Shown: positions 1-8,599 of the stretch, piece by piece
How positions within the stretch are numbered: the stretch's first letter is position 1
Layout: each line of letters starts with the position of its first letter
From: Sphingobium sp. BYY-5
GTDB lineage: Bacteria; Pseudomonadota; Alphaproteobacteria; Sphingomonadales; Sphingomonadaceae
DNA: 64,000 nt
Direction of reading: 5' to 3'
Assembly (NCBI RefSeq): GCF_022758885.1
Contig: NZ_JALEBH010000002.1
Location: forward strand, 1,239,244-1,303,243
The notes under the pieces: generated by a model
What the model was told of the DNA's origin: nothing
Databases searched by the model: none
What the model saw: the letters and a program-made list of their open reading frames with translations, nothing else
Made by a program: the position numbers and the translations under genes

Positions 1-2526
1 GCTCAACCGCGCCTGGAACGGCCCCTTCTCGAAATAGGGGATCACGTTGACCGTATGCTTCGAAAGATAGGGCAGGTTGAGGGCGCCCTCGACCCCCTCA
101 ATCGTCGAAGTGCTGCTATCCTGATAGGAATAGTTGGCCTGGATGCCGAAGCCGCCCCAGATTTCCGCCTGGCCGTTAATCAGGACGCCGTTGACCTTGG
201 CCTTGCCGCCATTGATCGGGCGCTGAACGCTATATCTGTCATCCAACTGACCCGTCAGCGAGTTGAACAGTGTCACCCCTTCCTGCCGCGTGGTGATGAT
301 ATAATTGCTGATGTCGCGACGATAGAGTTCGAGCGACAGCAGGGCGCCGGGGCGCGGATAATATTCGGCGGTGATTTCGTAATTGGTGGATTCGTAAGGC
401 TTCAGATTCGGATTGCCGCCGCCAGCGTCGAAAGTGACGTCGTTCTGCGTGATCGATGCGGCCAGATCTTGATAGCGGGGGCGCGAGATCACCTTTGCCA
501 CCGCTCCACGCAGAATGATCTGCGGGGTGACCTGATAGGCGATGTTGAAGCTGGGCAGGAACTTCAGATAGTCGGTGGTCGTGGTGGTCGGCACCGGTAC
601 CGGCGTCGGGTCCGCTACCGTCGGCAGGGTCAGGGCATAGTGTGAAACATCCTGGGTGTAGACCAGGCGGCCGCCGATATTGCCACGGAACCCGCCCTGC
701 TCGAAATTCGCCTGTACATAGGAGGCGGCGATGGTTTCCTTCACCTTGGTGGAGGCGCCGACCTTGTTGACCAGATCGGTGTTGATCGAATTGGCGAGGA
801 TGTCGATCACCGACTGGGCCGGCATATTGAGGTAGACGGTCGCGTTACCCTTGGCGCCCGTGCCATCGAATACGCCGCTGGGTGTTATCCCCGTGTCGAC
901 GTTCAACTGATCGGCGGTGAAGGACGACTGGAGATAGGTATTGATGCCGCGGGCATCGACGCGGTTAACATGAGCGGTATAGCGCGACCCCAGCAGCACT
1001 TCGGTAAAGGGGCCGAACGAAACCGGGATGGTCGCATCATAGCCGGCGAAAATATCGCGGTCGGTCGTGACGCTATAATCCAGGCCGCCAATCTGCGCGG
1101 CGTTGAGCTGCGTGCCGTTGACCAGCACCGGGCTGCCTTCGATCTGCGCCGGATTATTGTTCGGGTTGGTGAAATAATTGGCCGGGTTGGTGAGATCGCC
1201 AACGAAGTTCACTTCCGCCGAGGTGGGCGAGATGCTGTAGCTGAACGGCAGCTTGGTCTGGACGTTGAACAGATATTCGGGGTTACGGCCGCCGCGTGCG
1301 CGGCTCCAGCCTGCGGTGACGGAGAATTTGGCGCCGCTGTCGCCTTCCCAGTCGGCGTAGAAGTTGAGATTGTCGGTTTTCAGCTTCGTGCGACGAACCA
1401 GCGTGTCGAGCTGCGCGCTCTGGCCGGGCGCGGCGCCGAAGCTGGCCTGTGTCACCACGCCGTTGGACACCGTCGCCGACTCCAGCACACTGCCGGTCCA
1501 GGCGCCCGGAATGGTGTACATCGATTGGCTGTAATTATTGTAATTGCCTTCGATATGCAGGCCATTGACGGTCAGCGTCAGGCTGTCGGTCGGCTTGAAC
1601 TGCATCGTGCCCGAAACGCTGGCGCGCTGGCGCTGCTGCTGGAAATAGGCATAGTTGATGCCGAAGGGCGAGGCCGCCTTATAGAGATCCTCGATCGTGC
1701 CGCCGTTGATGGTGGCGTTGGGATTCTTGAGCGAGAGCGCGCCGGTGTCCGCGTCGCGATTCACGAACGGGCTGTTATAGGTGCCGTCGGCATTGGGCTG
1801 GTTATTGTCATAACCGAAAAACTCTACGCCGGAGCGGACGAGGTTCTGTTTGTCATAGGTTGCCGCGACCAGGATACCGAAAGTCTCGGCCTCATTCTTC
1901 CAGCTATACAGGCCGGATGCGCGGACATTTCCCTTGTCGGCGCGGTCATTGTAGGAATAGCCGGCCGAAGCGAAGACCGAATTGGCCTTGAGATCGAGCG
2001 GGCGGCGGGTGCGCACGATTACCGTGCCGCCCAGGCTGCCATCCTCGATCCGTGCTTCGGGCGATTTATAGACCTCAAGCCGGTCGACCAGTTCGGGGGC
2101 GAGCAGCGAATAGTTAAAGGTACGGCTGGAAGGGTCATTGTCGTTGCCGCCCCAGTCGGCCGAAGCCAGGCCATGGCCGTCGAGCAACATGCGGTTGAGT
2201 GCCGGATCAGTGCCGAGGATGGCGACCTTTTCGCCCTCGCCGAAGCGGCGATCGATCGAAACGCCGGGGATGTGGGACAGCGATTCAGCGACGTTGCGGT
2301 CGGGGAATTTGCCGATATCCTCCGCGCTGATGACGTCGACAACGGCATTGGCCTCTTTCTTGAGGTTGATGGCGTTGCGCAACGAGGCGCGGATGCCTGT
2401 GACGACGATTTCGCTGTCGGCGGCGGGTGCCTGGGGCGCTGGCTGGGCGTCGGCCTGCGCGAAGGCGATTGCAGGAAGCGCGGCAAGCGCGCTGGTGGCG
2501 AGAAATACAGTCCGTCGCAAAGCCAT
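1..2526 (-). CDS. TonB-dependent receptor, probable GlcNAc/chitooligosaccharide type (3' end beyond window)
   Basis: Outer-membrane active transporter powered by TonB-ExbBD. The visible 842 codons begin MALRRTVFLATSALAA, a signal peptide ending near AFA-QA. A plug domain follows with the sphingomonad/Caulobacter signature EIVVTGIRASLRNAINLKK and then PGVSIDRR. The rest is barrel-like with alternating aromatic strands. The frame is open to base 1, so the C-terminal barrel strands (probably only some tens of residues, judging by usual family length of about 900) lie outside the window. It matches the TIGR01782 style of receptor, commonly linked to sugar utilisation. It is divergent from nagR and the nag operon, so the GlcNAc assignment is from context. 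A 17-bp motif shared with the nagR promoter sits about 95 bases upstream of the start. Confidence 0.9.
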   Translation of the reverse strand, partial: MALRRTVFLATSALAALPAIAFAQADAQPAPQAPAADSEIVVTGIRASLRNAINLKKEANAVVDVISAEDIGKFPDRNVAESLSHIPGVSIDRRFGEGEKVAILGTDPALNRMLLDGHGLASADWGGNDNDPSSRTFNYSLLAPELVDRLEVYKSPEARIEDGSLGGTVIVRTRRPLDLKANSVFASAGYSYNDRADKGNVRASGLYSWKNEAETFGILVAATYDKQNLVRSGVEFFGYDNNQPNADGTYNSPFVNRDADTGALSLKNPNATINGGTIEDLYKAASPFGINYAYFQQQRQRASVSGTMQFKPTDSLTLTVNGLHIEGNYNNYSQSMYTIPGAWTGSVLESATVSNGVVTQASFGAAPGQSAQLDTLVRRTKLKTDNLNFYADWEGDSGAKFSVTAGWSRARGGRNPEYLFNVQTKLPFSYSISPTSAEVNFVGDLTNPANYFTNPNNNPAQIEGSPVLVNGTQLNAAQIGGLDYSVTTDRDIFAGYDATIPVSFGPFTEVLLGSRYTAHVNRVDARGINTYLQSSFTADQLNVDTGITPSGVFDGTGAKGNATVYLNMPAQSVIDILANSINTDLVNKVGASTKVKETIAASYVQANFEQGGFRGNIGGRLVYTQDVSHYALTLPTVADPTPVPVPTTTTTDYLKFLPSFNIAYQVTPQIILRGAVAKVISRPRYQDLAASITQNDVTFDAGGGNPNLKPYESTNYEITAEYYPRPGALLSLELYRRDISNYIITTRQEGVTLFNSLTGQLDDRYSVQRPINGGKAKVNGVLINGQAEIWGGFGIQANYSYQDSSTSTIEGVEGALNLPYLSKHTVNVIPYFEKGPFQARLS

Positions 2527-2618
2527 GTGAGCAATCCCCTAACAAGCGCCTGATGCGCTACCCTTCGCACTCCGGCGTGCCGCTCATGGCGGTGGCCGCA
2601 CCAAATTATGGTTCTATC

Positions 2619-2635
2619 TAGGTATTATATTGCCA
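2619..2635. promoter_or_regulatory. Candidate NagR operator upstream of the TBDR
   Basis: The sequence TAGGTATTATATTGCCA is imperfectly palindromic (GGyAwTA/TAwTrCC). It matches 12 of 17 positions with the reverse complement of the motif at 2961-2977 upstream of nagR. A similar half-site, TTTGGTATGATT, starts at 2639. Shared motifs before a regulator gene and its presumed target suggest one operator. The protein-site link is inferred. Confidence 0.35.
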
Positions 2636-2952
2636 TCGTTTGGTATGATTAATTGTTATACGCTATCACCGCAAAATCTACATAAAAATGAAATTTACCT
2701 GCAAAAATTGAAAAAAATCTCATAAATTGATGAAATTCAATGATGATTTCTGGATCACTCGCTGGCAAGGCGCTCAATGGATCCACGGCGTTCGCTTCCG
2801 GACGCGACCATATCCGCCTGGCTGGAATTGCCGAGAAATCGTGGGTTGGCCAAGGGTAAATGGCGGATTTTGTGCGATGGTTTCGATTCGATCCTCGTGA
2901 AGGAACGGCGTTGTCCGCCTGTCATCTCCCGATCCGGTTCGGCCTTCGGGGC

Positions 2953-2980
2953 TTGAATAGTACCATTATATAACCTATCA
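2953..2980 (+). promoter_or_regulatory. Candidate nagR promoter with overlapping operator
   Basis: TTGAAT at 2953-2958 and CTATCA at 2975-2980 are separated by 16 bases and could be -35 and -10 elements of a sigma-70 promoter. The motif TACCATTATATAACCTA at 2961-2977 lies in the spacer and is the inverted relative of the site at 2619-2635. Binding of NagR here would block the promoter. This is pattern-based only. Confidence 0.3.
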
Positions 2981-3050
2981 ATCGAATTGTGTTGTGCGAT
3001 ACCGTCCTTTACGTTCTCCGCGAACGAGTTGCGTTGCGAGTGAGGGGGGT

Positions 3051-3791
3051 ATGACGTCTTTTTCCGATCGTATTGGTCTGCTTCAGGAAGAGTTGCGGGT
3101 GCCGCTTTATCTTCAGTTGCAGCAATTGGTGCGGCAGGCGATTCAGAGCCGGCTTCTGGTGCAGGATGATGTCATCCCCGCCGAGCGCGACCTGGCCGAG
3201 GAATTTGGCGTGTCGCGCATCACGGTGCGCAAAGCGATCGACGGACTGGCGCAGGAAGGGCTTCTGGTTCGACGGCGCGGTGCGGGGACTTTCGTCGCGG
3301 CACGCGTCGACAAAAGCTTTTCCAAACTGTCCTCCTTTTCCGAGGATATGATGGCACGGGGGCGTCAGCCTAGCAGCGAATGGCTTTCCAAGTCGGTCGG
3401 GCTGGTGACGCCGGAAGAATCGCTGTCCCTGGGACTTTCCCCCGGCACGCGTGTCTATCGCTTTCAGCGTATGCGTTTTGCTGACGAGGTGCCGATGGCG
3501 GTCGAATATTCGACCATCGTCGGCCATTGCCTGCCCGATGTCGATGCGGTGGTGGATTCGCTCTATTCCGCGCTCGACGCCAATGGTTGCCGGCCGACGC
3601 GGGCGTTGCAGCGACTGCGCGCCATACATTTTCCGTCCGAACAGTCGAAACGGCTCGGCGTCGAAACCGGCCATGCCGGACTGTTCATCGAACGACGCGG
3701 TTTTCTGGCCAATGGCGAGGCCGTGGAGTTCACCCAAAGCTATTATCGCGGCGATGCCTATGATGTCGTCGCGGAGCTAAACGCCAGCTAG
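3051..3791 (+). CDS. nagR: GntR-family (HutC/UTRA) transcriptional regulator, NagR-like
   Basis: Cytoplasmic DNA-binding repressor, probably sensing GlcNAc-6-P or GlcN-6-P. The N-terminal winged helix-turn-helix (about residues 10-75) has the GntR hallmarks VPLYLQLQQLVRQAI, AERDLAEEFGVSRITVRKAI and LVRRRGAGTFVA. The C-terminal UTRA ligand domain (about 90-240) has PGTRVYRFQRMRFADEVPM and the usual ending VEFTQSYYRGDAYDV. The 246-residue length fits the HutC subfamily. I chose the ATG at 3051 because GAGGGGGG ends just before it; an upstream GTG at 2994 lacks such a site. It is the first gene of the nag operon, 29 bases before nagB-II. The specific effector is inferred from neighbours. Confidence 0.88.
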   Translation: MTSFSDRIGLLQEELRVPLYLQLQQLVRQAIQSRLLVQDDVIPAERDLAEEFGVSRITVRKAIDGLAQEGLLVRRRGAGTFVAARVDKSFSKLSSFSEDMMARGRQPSSEWLSKSVGLVTPEESLSLGLSPGTRVYRFQRMRFADEVPMAVEYSTIVGHCLPDVDAVVDSLYSALDANGCRPTRALQRLRAIHFPSEQSKRLGVETGHAGLFIERRGFLANGEAVEFTQSYYRGDAYDVVAELNAS

Positions 3792-3820
3792 TCCGGCTTT
3801 CCGGGCGCCAAGGGGATAGA

Positions 3821-4852
3821 ATGTCAGAGGTGAGTGTGGATCAGCGTTCCTCCGCGATGCGGCGGGAAGCCGGTGAAAGTGGACAGGCGGTTGCGCGTTT
3901 TCTTGAGCGCAATGCCGATCGCTTGAGTGAACTCGCTCATCATCTGCGCGCCAATCCTCCGGCTTTCGTTGTAACCTGCGCTCGTGGTTCGTCGGATCAC
4001 GCGGCGACCTTCGGCAAATATGTGATAGAGACATTGCTCGGCCTGCCGGTCGCATCGGCGGCCCCTTCGGTGACGTCGGTGTTCGCGGCGGAGTTCCAAC
4101 AGACCGGCGCATTGCTGATCGCCATTTCGCAGTCGGGCCGCAGCCCGGACCTGCTCTCCACTGTCGAGCGCTACAAGCAGGCGGGCGCTTATGTCGTCGT
4201 GCTGGTGAATGATGAAACCTCGCCGCTCGCCGCTCTGGCGGACGTGCTGTTGCCGCTTTACGCCGGACCGGAGACGTCGGTGGCGGCGACCAAGTCGTTC
4301 ATCGCATCGATCGCCGGTCTGGCCGCGCTTGCGGCGCATTGGAGCGGTGATGCAGCATTGCTCGCCGCGCTCTCCGCCCTGCCCGCGCAGTTGGAGCAGG
4401 CCTATGCGCTCGACTGGACGCCCATGGTCGACGCGCTTGCCGATGCGCGCAATCTGTTCATCGTCGGGCGCGGCTATGGCCTGTCGGTGACGCAGGAAGC
4501 GGCGCTGAAACTCAAGGAAACCTGCGGACTTCATGCCGAAGGCTTTTCGAGCGCCGAAGTGCGTCATGGGCCGATGGCGATCGTGCATAACGGCTTTCCT
4601 GTGCTGGCCTTTGCGACCTCGGATAAATCAGGCGATGATGTGCGGCAGGCTGCTGCGGAATTTGCCGAGCGGGGCGCCAATGTGCTGCTGGCCGATCCGG
4701 CGGGCAAACTGCCGGTGCTTTCGGCCCATGCAGTGCTGGAACCGATCCTGATGATCCAGTCCTTCTATGGCGCGGCGGAAAAGCTGGCCTGGACTCGCGG
4801 ACTGAACCCCGATCAACCGCCCTTCCTGCGCAAGGTCACTGAAACGCGATGA
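3821..4852 (+). CDS. nagB-II: Glucosamine-6-phosphate deaminase, SIS-domain type (NagB-II)
   Basis: Predicted to convert glucosamine-6-P to fructose-6-P plus ammonia in the cytoplasm. The 343-residue protein is two tandem SIS sugar-phosphate isomerase domains like the isomerase half of GlmS, without any glutaminase domain. Visible motifs are CARGSSDHAA, AISQSGRSPD and SVAATKSF in the first domain and GRGYGLSVTQEAALKLKET plus GFSSAEVRHGP in the second. The C-terminus NPDQPPFLRKVT mirrors the GlmS tail. Classical NagB is unrelated in fold; the SIS-type replacement is known from Shewanella and alphaproteobacteria. Its stop overlaps the nagA start by ATGA, so translation is likely coupled. An aldose/ketose isomerase of AgaS type is the main alternative, but linkage to nagA favours NagB-II. 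Confidence 0.87.
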   Translation: MSEVSVDQRSSAMRREAGESGQAVARFLERNADRLSELAHHLRANPPAFVVTCARGSSDHAATFGKYVIETLLGLPVASAAPSVTSVFAAEFQQTGALLIAISQSGRSPDLLSTVERYKQAGAYVVVLVNDETSPLAALADVLLPLYAGPETSVAATKSFIASIAGLAALAAHWSGDAALLAALSALPAQLEQAYALDWTPMVDALADARNLFIVGRGYGLSVTQEAALKLKETCGLHAEGFSSAEVRHGPMAIVHNGFPVLAFATSDKSGDDVRQAAAEFAERGANVLLADPAGKLPVLSAHAVLEPILMIQSFYGAAEKLAWTRGLNPDQPPFLRKVTETR

Positions 4853-5973
4853 GTGTGATCGGCTTTCGTAACGGGCGGATTCTGACCCGTGACGCCGAAC
4901 TGGATGGCGGTGCGTTCGAGTTGGACGGGGCGCTGATCGGCGCGCTTAAGCATGCGGATGGCGAAGCGTTGGACCTGGACGGTGGCTGGATCGTTCCCGG
5001 CTTCATCGATACCCAGGTCAATGGCGGCGGCGGCGTGCTGTTCAACGATCAGCCCGATGTGGACACCATTGCCCGCATCGGCGCCGCTCATGCGCCCTAT
5101 GGCACGACCGCTTTCCTGCCGACGCTCATCAGTTGCCCTCTGCCGGTGATCGCGCAGGCGCTGGAAGCCGTGGATCAGGCGATCGAGCAGGGCGTGCCGG
5201 GTGTCGTCGGCATCCATGTGGAAGGGCCGTTCCTGAACGCCTCGCGCAAGGGCATTCACGATGCGGAGAATTTCCGTCCGCTGGATGAAGAAGCGCTGAC
5301 ACTGCTGACGGCGCCGCGCAGAGGCAGAGTGCTGGTGACGCTGGCGCCCGAGCAGAATGATGTCGCGGCGATTCGCGCGTTGGTCGAAGCGGGCGTGATC
5401 GTCAGCATCGGTCACAGCAATGCGACCTATGCGCAGGCGCGCGCCGCCATAGACGCGGGCGCGACGGGCGTGACCCATCTTTTCAACGCCATGTCGCCGC
5501 TGCATCATCGTGAGCCGGGCGTGGTTGGCGCGGCGCTGGAGAACCAGGCGCTCTATTGCGGCCTTATCATCGATGGCGCGCATATGCATCCGGCTGCGGC
5601 GCGGATCGCATTGGCGGCGCGGCCGTTGGACCGTTTCCTGCTCGTGACCGATGCGATGCCGAGCGTGGGCAATGCGATCAAGGAATTTATGCTGAATGGC
5701 GAGCGCATCACCGTCAAAAATGGTGTTTGCGTGAATGAAGCCGGGACGCTGGCCGGGTCCGATCTCGACATGGCACTGGCGGTGCGGAACACGCATGAGC
5801 TGGGCCTGTCGTTGAGGGACGCGGTAGCAATGGCGGCGGCCAATCCGGCGGCTTTCCTTGGCCTTGGCGCGGAGCGTGGCATGCTAGCGCCCGGTTTTCG
5901 TGCGGATTTCGTATGGCTGGACCGTGAATTGAATGTTCGCGGGACGTGGATCGGCGGCAAGCGGGTCGCCTGA
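4849..5973 (+). CDS. nagA: N-acetylglucosamine-6-phosphate deacetylase
   Basis: Removes acetate from GlcNAc-6-P to give GlcN-6-P. The 374-residue protein is of normal family length, an amidohydrolase-superfamily TIM barrel. Metal and substrate motifs in order are PGFIDTQVNGGGG, GIHVEGPFLN (metal-ligand Glu), VSIGHSNATY (His), VTHLFNAMSPLHHREPG (His), IIDGAHMHP and LLVTDAMPSVG with the catalytic Asp. The C-terminal strand RADFVWLDRELNVRGTWIGG closes the small beta domain. The start overlaps the nagB-II stop by four bases. A hairpin and a palindromic repeat separate it from nagF. Confidence 0.95.
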   Translation: MSVIGFRNGRILTRDAELDGGAFELDGALIGALKHADGEALDLDGGWIVPGFIDTQVNGGGGVLFNDQPDVDTIARIGAAHAPYGTTAFLPTLISCPLPVIAQALEAVDQAIEQGVPGVVGIHVEGPFLNASRKGIHDAENFRPLDEEALTLLTAPRRGRVLVTLAPEQNDVAAIRALVEAGVIVSIGHSNATYAQARAAIDAGATGVTHLFNAMSPLHHREPGVVGAALENQALYCGLIIDGAHMHPAAARIALAARPLDRFLLVTDAMPSVGNAIKEFMLNGERITVKNGVCVNEAGTLAGSDLDMALAVRNTHELGLSLRDAVAMAAANPAAFLGLGAERGMLAPGFRADFVWLDRELNVRGTWIGGKRVA

Positions 5974-5982
5974 GCGCCCTCG

Positions 5983-6018
5983 TCGTGCTGCCATGATATA
6001 TTGATCCCGGCAGCACGA
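5983..6018 (+). terminator. Hairpin after nagA
   Basis: A perfect 10-bp inverted repeat, TCGTGCTGCC (5983-5992) and GGCAGCACGA (6009-6018), with a 16-base loop. TTTTT follows about ten bases later (6028-6032), not directly. It could be a weak terminator, an attenuating hairpin lowering nagF/nagE expression, or an mRNA-stabilising structure. Confidence 0.35.
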
Positions 6019-6039
6019 TCGGGACGCTTTTTCGATGCC

Positions 6040-6083
6040 GCATTTTCGGGGCCGTTGACCGTCAACGGGCAACTCGAAAATGC
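6040..6083. repeat. Palindromic intergenic repeat, copy 1
   Basis: Outer arms GCATTTTC (6040-6047) and GAAAATGC (6076-6083) enclose an inner hairpin CCGTTGA-ccg-TCAACGG (6052-6068). The same outer arms with a different inner hairpin occur at 24929-24973. It sits between nagA and nagF, about 15 bases before the nagF start. It is probably a REP-like element, which is inference from two copies. Confidence 0.5.
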
Positions 6084-6097
6084 TCTAAGGGGACGCA

Positions 6098-8599
6098 ATG
6101 GGTTCGATCATCCTCACTTCGCCCTTGCAGGGCTGGGCCACGGCCATCGACGATGTGCCTGACGCCGTCTTTTCCGGTCGCCTGCTGGGCGACGGCGTTG
6201 CCATCGATCCTCTGGGCAATGTGCTGCATGCGCCTTGTGATGGAGAAGTGCTGACGCTCCATGCCAGCCATCATGCCGTGACGCTGCGCGGCGAGGGCGG
6301 GGTCGAGGTGCTGATGCATCTGGGCATCGATACCGTCGCCCTGGGCGGCAAGGGGTTCGAGCCCCTGGTGGCGGTGGGCGATCAGGTGACGCGCGGTCAG
6401 CCGCTGGTGCGGTTCGACTTGGATGGCGTGGCGCAGGCCGTGCCTTCGCTGATGACGCCGGTGATCGTCACCAATGGCGATCGATTCCGCATCACCCGGT
6501 CCGAAACCGGCAAGGTTGTGGGGGTTGGTGAGGGGCTGATCTATCTTGAACCCGCAGAACCCGCGCTTGAAGTAAAGCGTGGCGATCAAGGTATGCGCGT
6601 GACCGGCAAGGTGCGCGTGCCGATGGTGCATGGCATTCATGCCCGCCCTGCTGCACGGATTGGGGAGGCGGCGCGAGCCTTCGTTGCGGAAAGCTGGATC
6701 GTCAAGGATGGCTGCGAAGCCTCGACCCGATCACCCATCGCCTTGCTCAAGCTGGGGGTCCGCCTGCATGACGAGGTGGATGTCGTGGCGAGCGGCATGG
6801 ATGCCGAGGCAGCCGTGGCAGCCCTGATCGCGTTGATCGAGGGCGGCATGGATGAGCATGACGATCCTCATGCCGGGGAGCCTTCGGCGGTTCCCGTACC
6901 CATGGTAACGGAGGTGCCCGAAGGGGCGCTGGCCGGCACATTGGCGGCGCCAGGTTATGTCCTGGGGCGTGCGCGCTGGTTGCGCGTGAAGGATATCGAC
7001 GTGCCCCGCGACGGCCAGGGGGCGGACAAGGAATCGGACCGGTTGAACCAGGCGCTGGACGTGATGCGTCTGCGGCTGGCGGATGTGTCCGGTGACGAGA
7101 CGGGCGCTGCGATCCGGCGGGCGCATGCGGCCTTTCTGGAAGACCCTGCGTTGCAACTCGACGCCTATGCACGGATCAGGCAGGGGCGCGACGCGGGTCA
7201 TGCCTGGCGTCAGGCGTGCCGGGCCACAGCGGAAACCATGCGCAACATGGGCGATGCGCGCTTTGCCGAGCGGGCCGATGACCTCATCGACCTGGAACGG
7301 CAGATGTTGCACATTCTGACGGGCACGCAGGAGGAGGCGCTGCGTTTTGCGCCGGGCACGATCCTGCTTGCCGATGAGTTGCTGCCCTCGCAGGTGATGG
7401 CGCTTGACGCCAATGTGATCGGGATCGTGCTGGAGCGCGGCGGGCCGACGTCGCATGTGGCGATCCTGGCGGCGACCATGGGCCTGCCTGCCCTGGTGGC
7501 GGTTGGCGATGCTCTTGGAGAAGTTGCGGATGACGCCACGCTGATCCTCGATGCCGATGGCGGTGTACTGCATGTCGATCCGGCAGAGGATGCGCTGGCG
7601 GACGCGCGGGCCGAGGTGGCGCGACGGGCAGTCGCGCGAGAGGCGGCGGTCGCGGCGGCGGCGGAAAATTGCGTCAGCCGCGATGGCGTCCGGATCGAGG
7701 CTTTCGCCAATCTTGGCTCGGTCGAGGATGCCGAGATCGCCATGGCCCATGGCGCTGAAGGATCGGGCCTGCTGCGCACCGAATTTCTGTTCCTGGAGCG
7801 TGATACAGCGCCCACGGTGGCGGAGCAGGCCGCGCTTTACGGCGCGGTTGCTGCGAAGCTGGACGGCAGGCCGCTCATCGTGCGCCTGCTCGACATCGGT
7901 GGCGACAAGCCCGCCTCCTATCTGCCGATCGCGACGGAGGAAAATCCGGCGCTTGGCCTGCGCGGCATTCGTGTCGGACTAGCCATGCCGGACGTGCTGG
8001 ACGAACAATTGCGCGCGATCCTGTCGGTGACGCCGCACGGTCAGTGCCGCATCATGGTGCCGATGGTCGCCAGCGTCGCGGAATTGCAGGCGGTGCGTGC
8101 GCGTGTGACGGCGATCAAGGCGGAGATGGGCCTGTCTCATCCGGTCTCGGTCGGCATCATGGTCGAAACGCCCGCTGCGGCGGTGACGGCGGCGACATTG
8201 GCGCGCCACGCCGATTTTCTGTCGATCGGGACCAACGACCTCACCCAATATGCGCTGGCGATGGATCGCGGCAATCCGGCGGTTGCCGCCGGGATCGACG
8301 GGTTGCATCCGGCAGTGCTGCAACTGATCGCGCTCACGACGGAGGGCGCGCGGGCGCACAAGCGTTGGGTCGGCGTTTGCGGCGGCCTGGCGTCGGATCG
8401 ACTGGCGGTTCCGCTGTTGCTGGGATTGGGCGTGACCGAATTGTCGGCCGCACCGCGCTTCGTGCCGGACCTCAAGGCACTGGTGCGGCGACTGTCCATC
8501 GCGGATTGCCGCGCCCATGCTGAACATGCCTTGCAACTGGAATCGGCGGCAGAGGTTCGGGCGCTGGCCCGCCGCTTTGAAGAGGAATTTCTGGCATGA
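6098..8599 (+). CDS. nagF: Fused PTS EIIA-HPr-EI protein for GlcNAc
   Basis: A soluble phosphorelay protein that takes phosphate from PEP and passes it to the EIIB domain of NagE. Three domains are visible in 833 residues. EIIA-Glc type (about 1-155) has VLMHLGIDTV with phospho-His74. HPr (about 168-255) has HGIHARPAARIG with His181. EI (about 275-833) has GGPTSHVAI with His453, then the PEP-binding part with EGSGLLRTEFLF, LDIGGDKPASYL, GIMVETPAAA and SIGTNDLTQYALA. All phospho-histidines are present, so the fusion should be self-sufficient. Its stop overlaps the nagE start by ATGA. The same architecture is known for FruB-like and NagF-like PTS fusions; the EIIA-Glc domain and nag context favour GlcNAc. 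Confidence 0.93.
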   Translation: MGSIILTSPLQGWATAIDDVPDAVFSGRLLGDGVAIDPLGNVLHAPCDGEVLTLHASHHAVTLRGEGGVEVLMHLGIDTVALGGKGFEPLVAVGDQVTRGQPLVRFDLDGVAQAVPSLMTPVIVTNGDRFRITRSETGKVVGVGEGLIYLEPAEPALEVKRGDQGMRVTGKVRVPMVHGIHARPAARIGEAARAFVAESWIVKDGCEASTRSPIALLKLGVRLHDEVDVVASGMDAEAAVAALIALIEGGMDEHDDPHAGEPSAVPVPMVTEVPEGALAGTLAAPGYVLGRARWLRVKDIDVPRDGQGADKESDRLNQALDVMRLRLADVSGDETGAAIRRAHAAFLEDPALQLDAYARIRQGRDAGHAWRQACRATAETMRNMGDARFAERADDLIDLERQMLHILTGTQEEALRFAPGTILLADELLPSQVMALDANVIGIVLERGGPTSHVAILAATMGLPALVAVGDALGEVADDATLILDADGGVLHVDPAEDALADARAEVARRAVAREAAVAAAAENCVSRDGVRIEAFANLGSVEDAEIAMAHGAEGSGLLRTEFLFLERDTAPTVAEQAALYGAVAAKLDGRPLIVRLLDIGGDKPASYLPIATEENPALGLRGIRVGLAMPDVLDEQLRAILSVTPHGQCRIMVPMVASVAELQAVRARVTAIKAEMGLSHPVSVGIMVETPAAAVTAATLARHADFLSIGTNDLTQYALAMDRGNPAVAAGIDGLHPAVLQLIALTTEGARAHKRWVGVCGGLASDRLAVPLLLGLGVTELSAAPRFVPDLKALVRRLSIADCRAHAEHALQLESAAEVRALARRFEEEFLA

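Larger units (their letters stand above)
2527..3050. other. Divergent intergenic region between TBDR and nagR
   Basis: No gene is seen in these 524 bases. The stretch from about 2600 to 2760 is clearly AT-rich compared with the flanking genes, as expected for a promoter zone. It carries two copies of a similar motif (2619-2635 and, inverted, 2961-2977) listed separately. A GTG at 2994 is in frame with nagR but has no ribosome binding site, whereas the ATG at 3051 has a G-rich one directly upstream. Confidence 0.6.
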
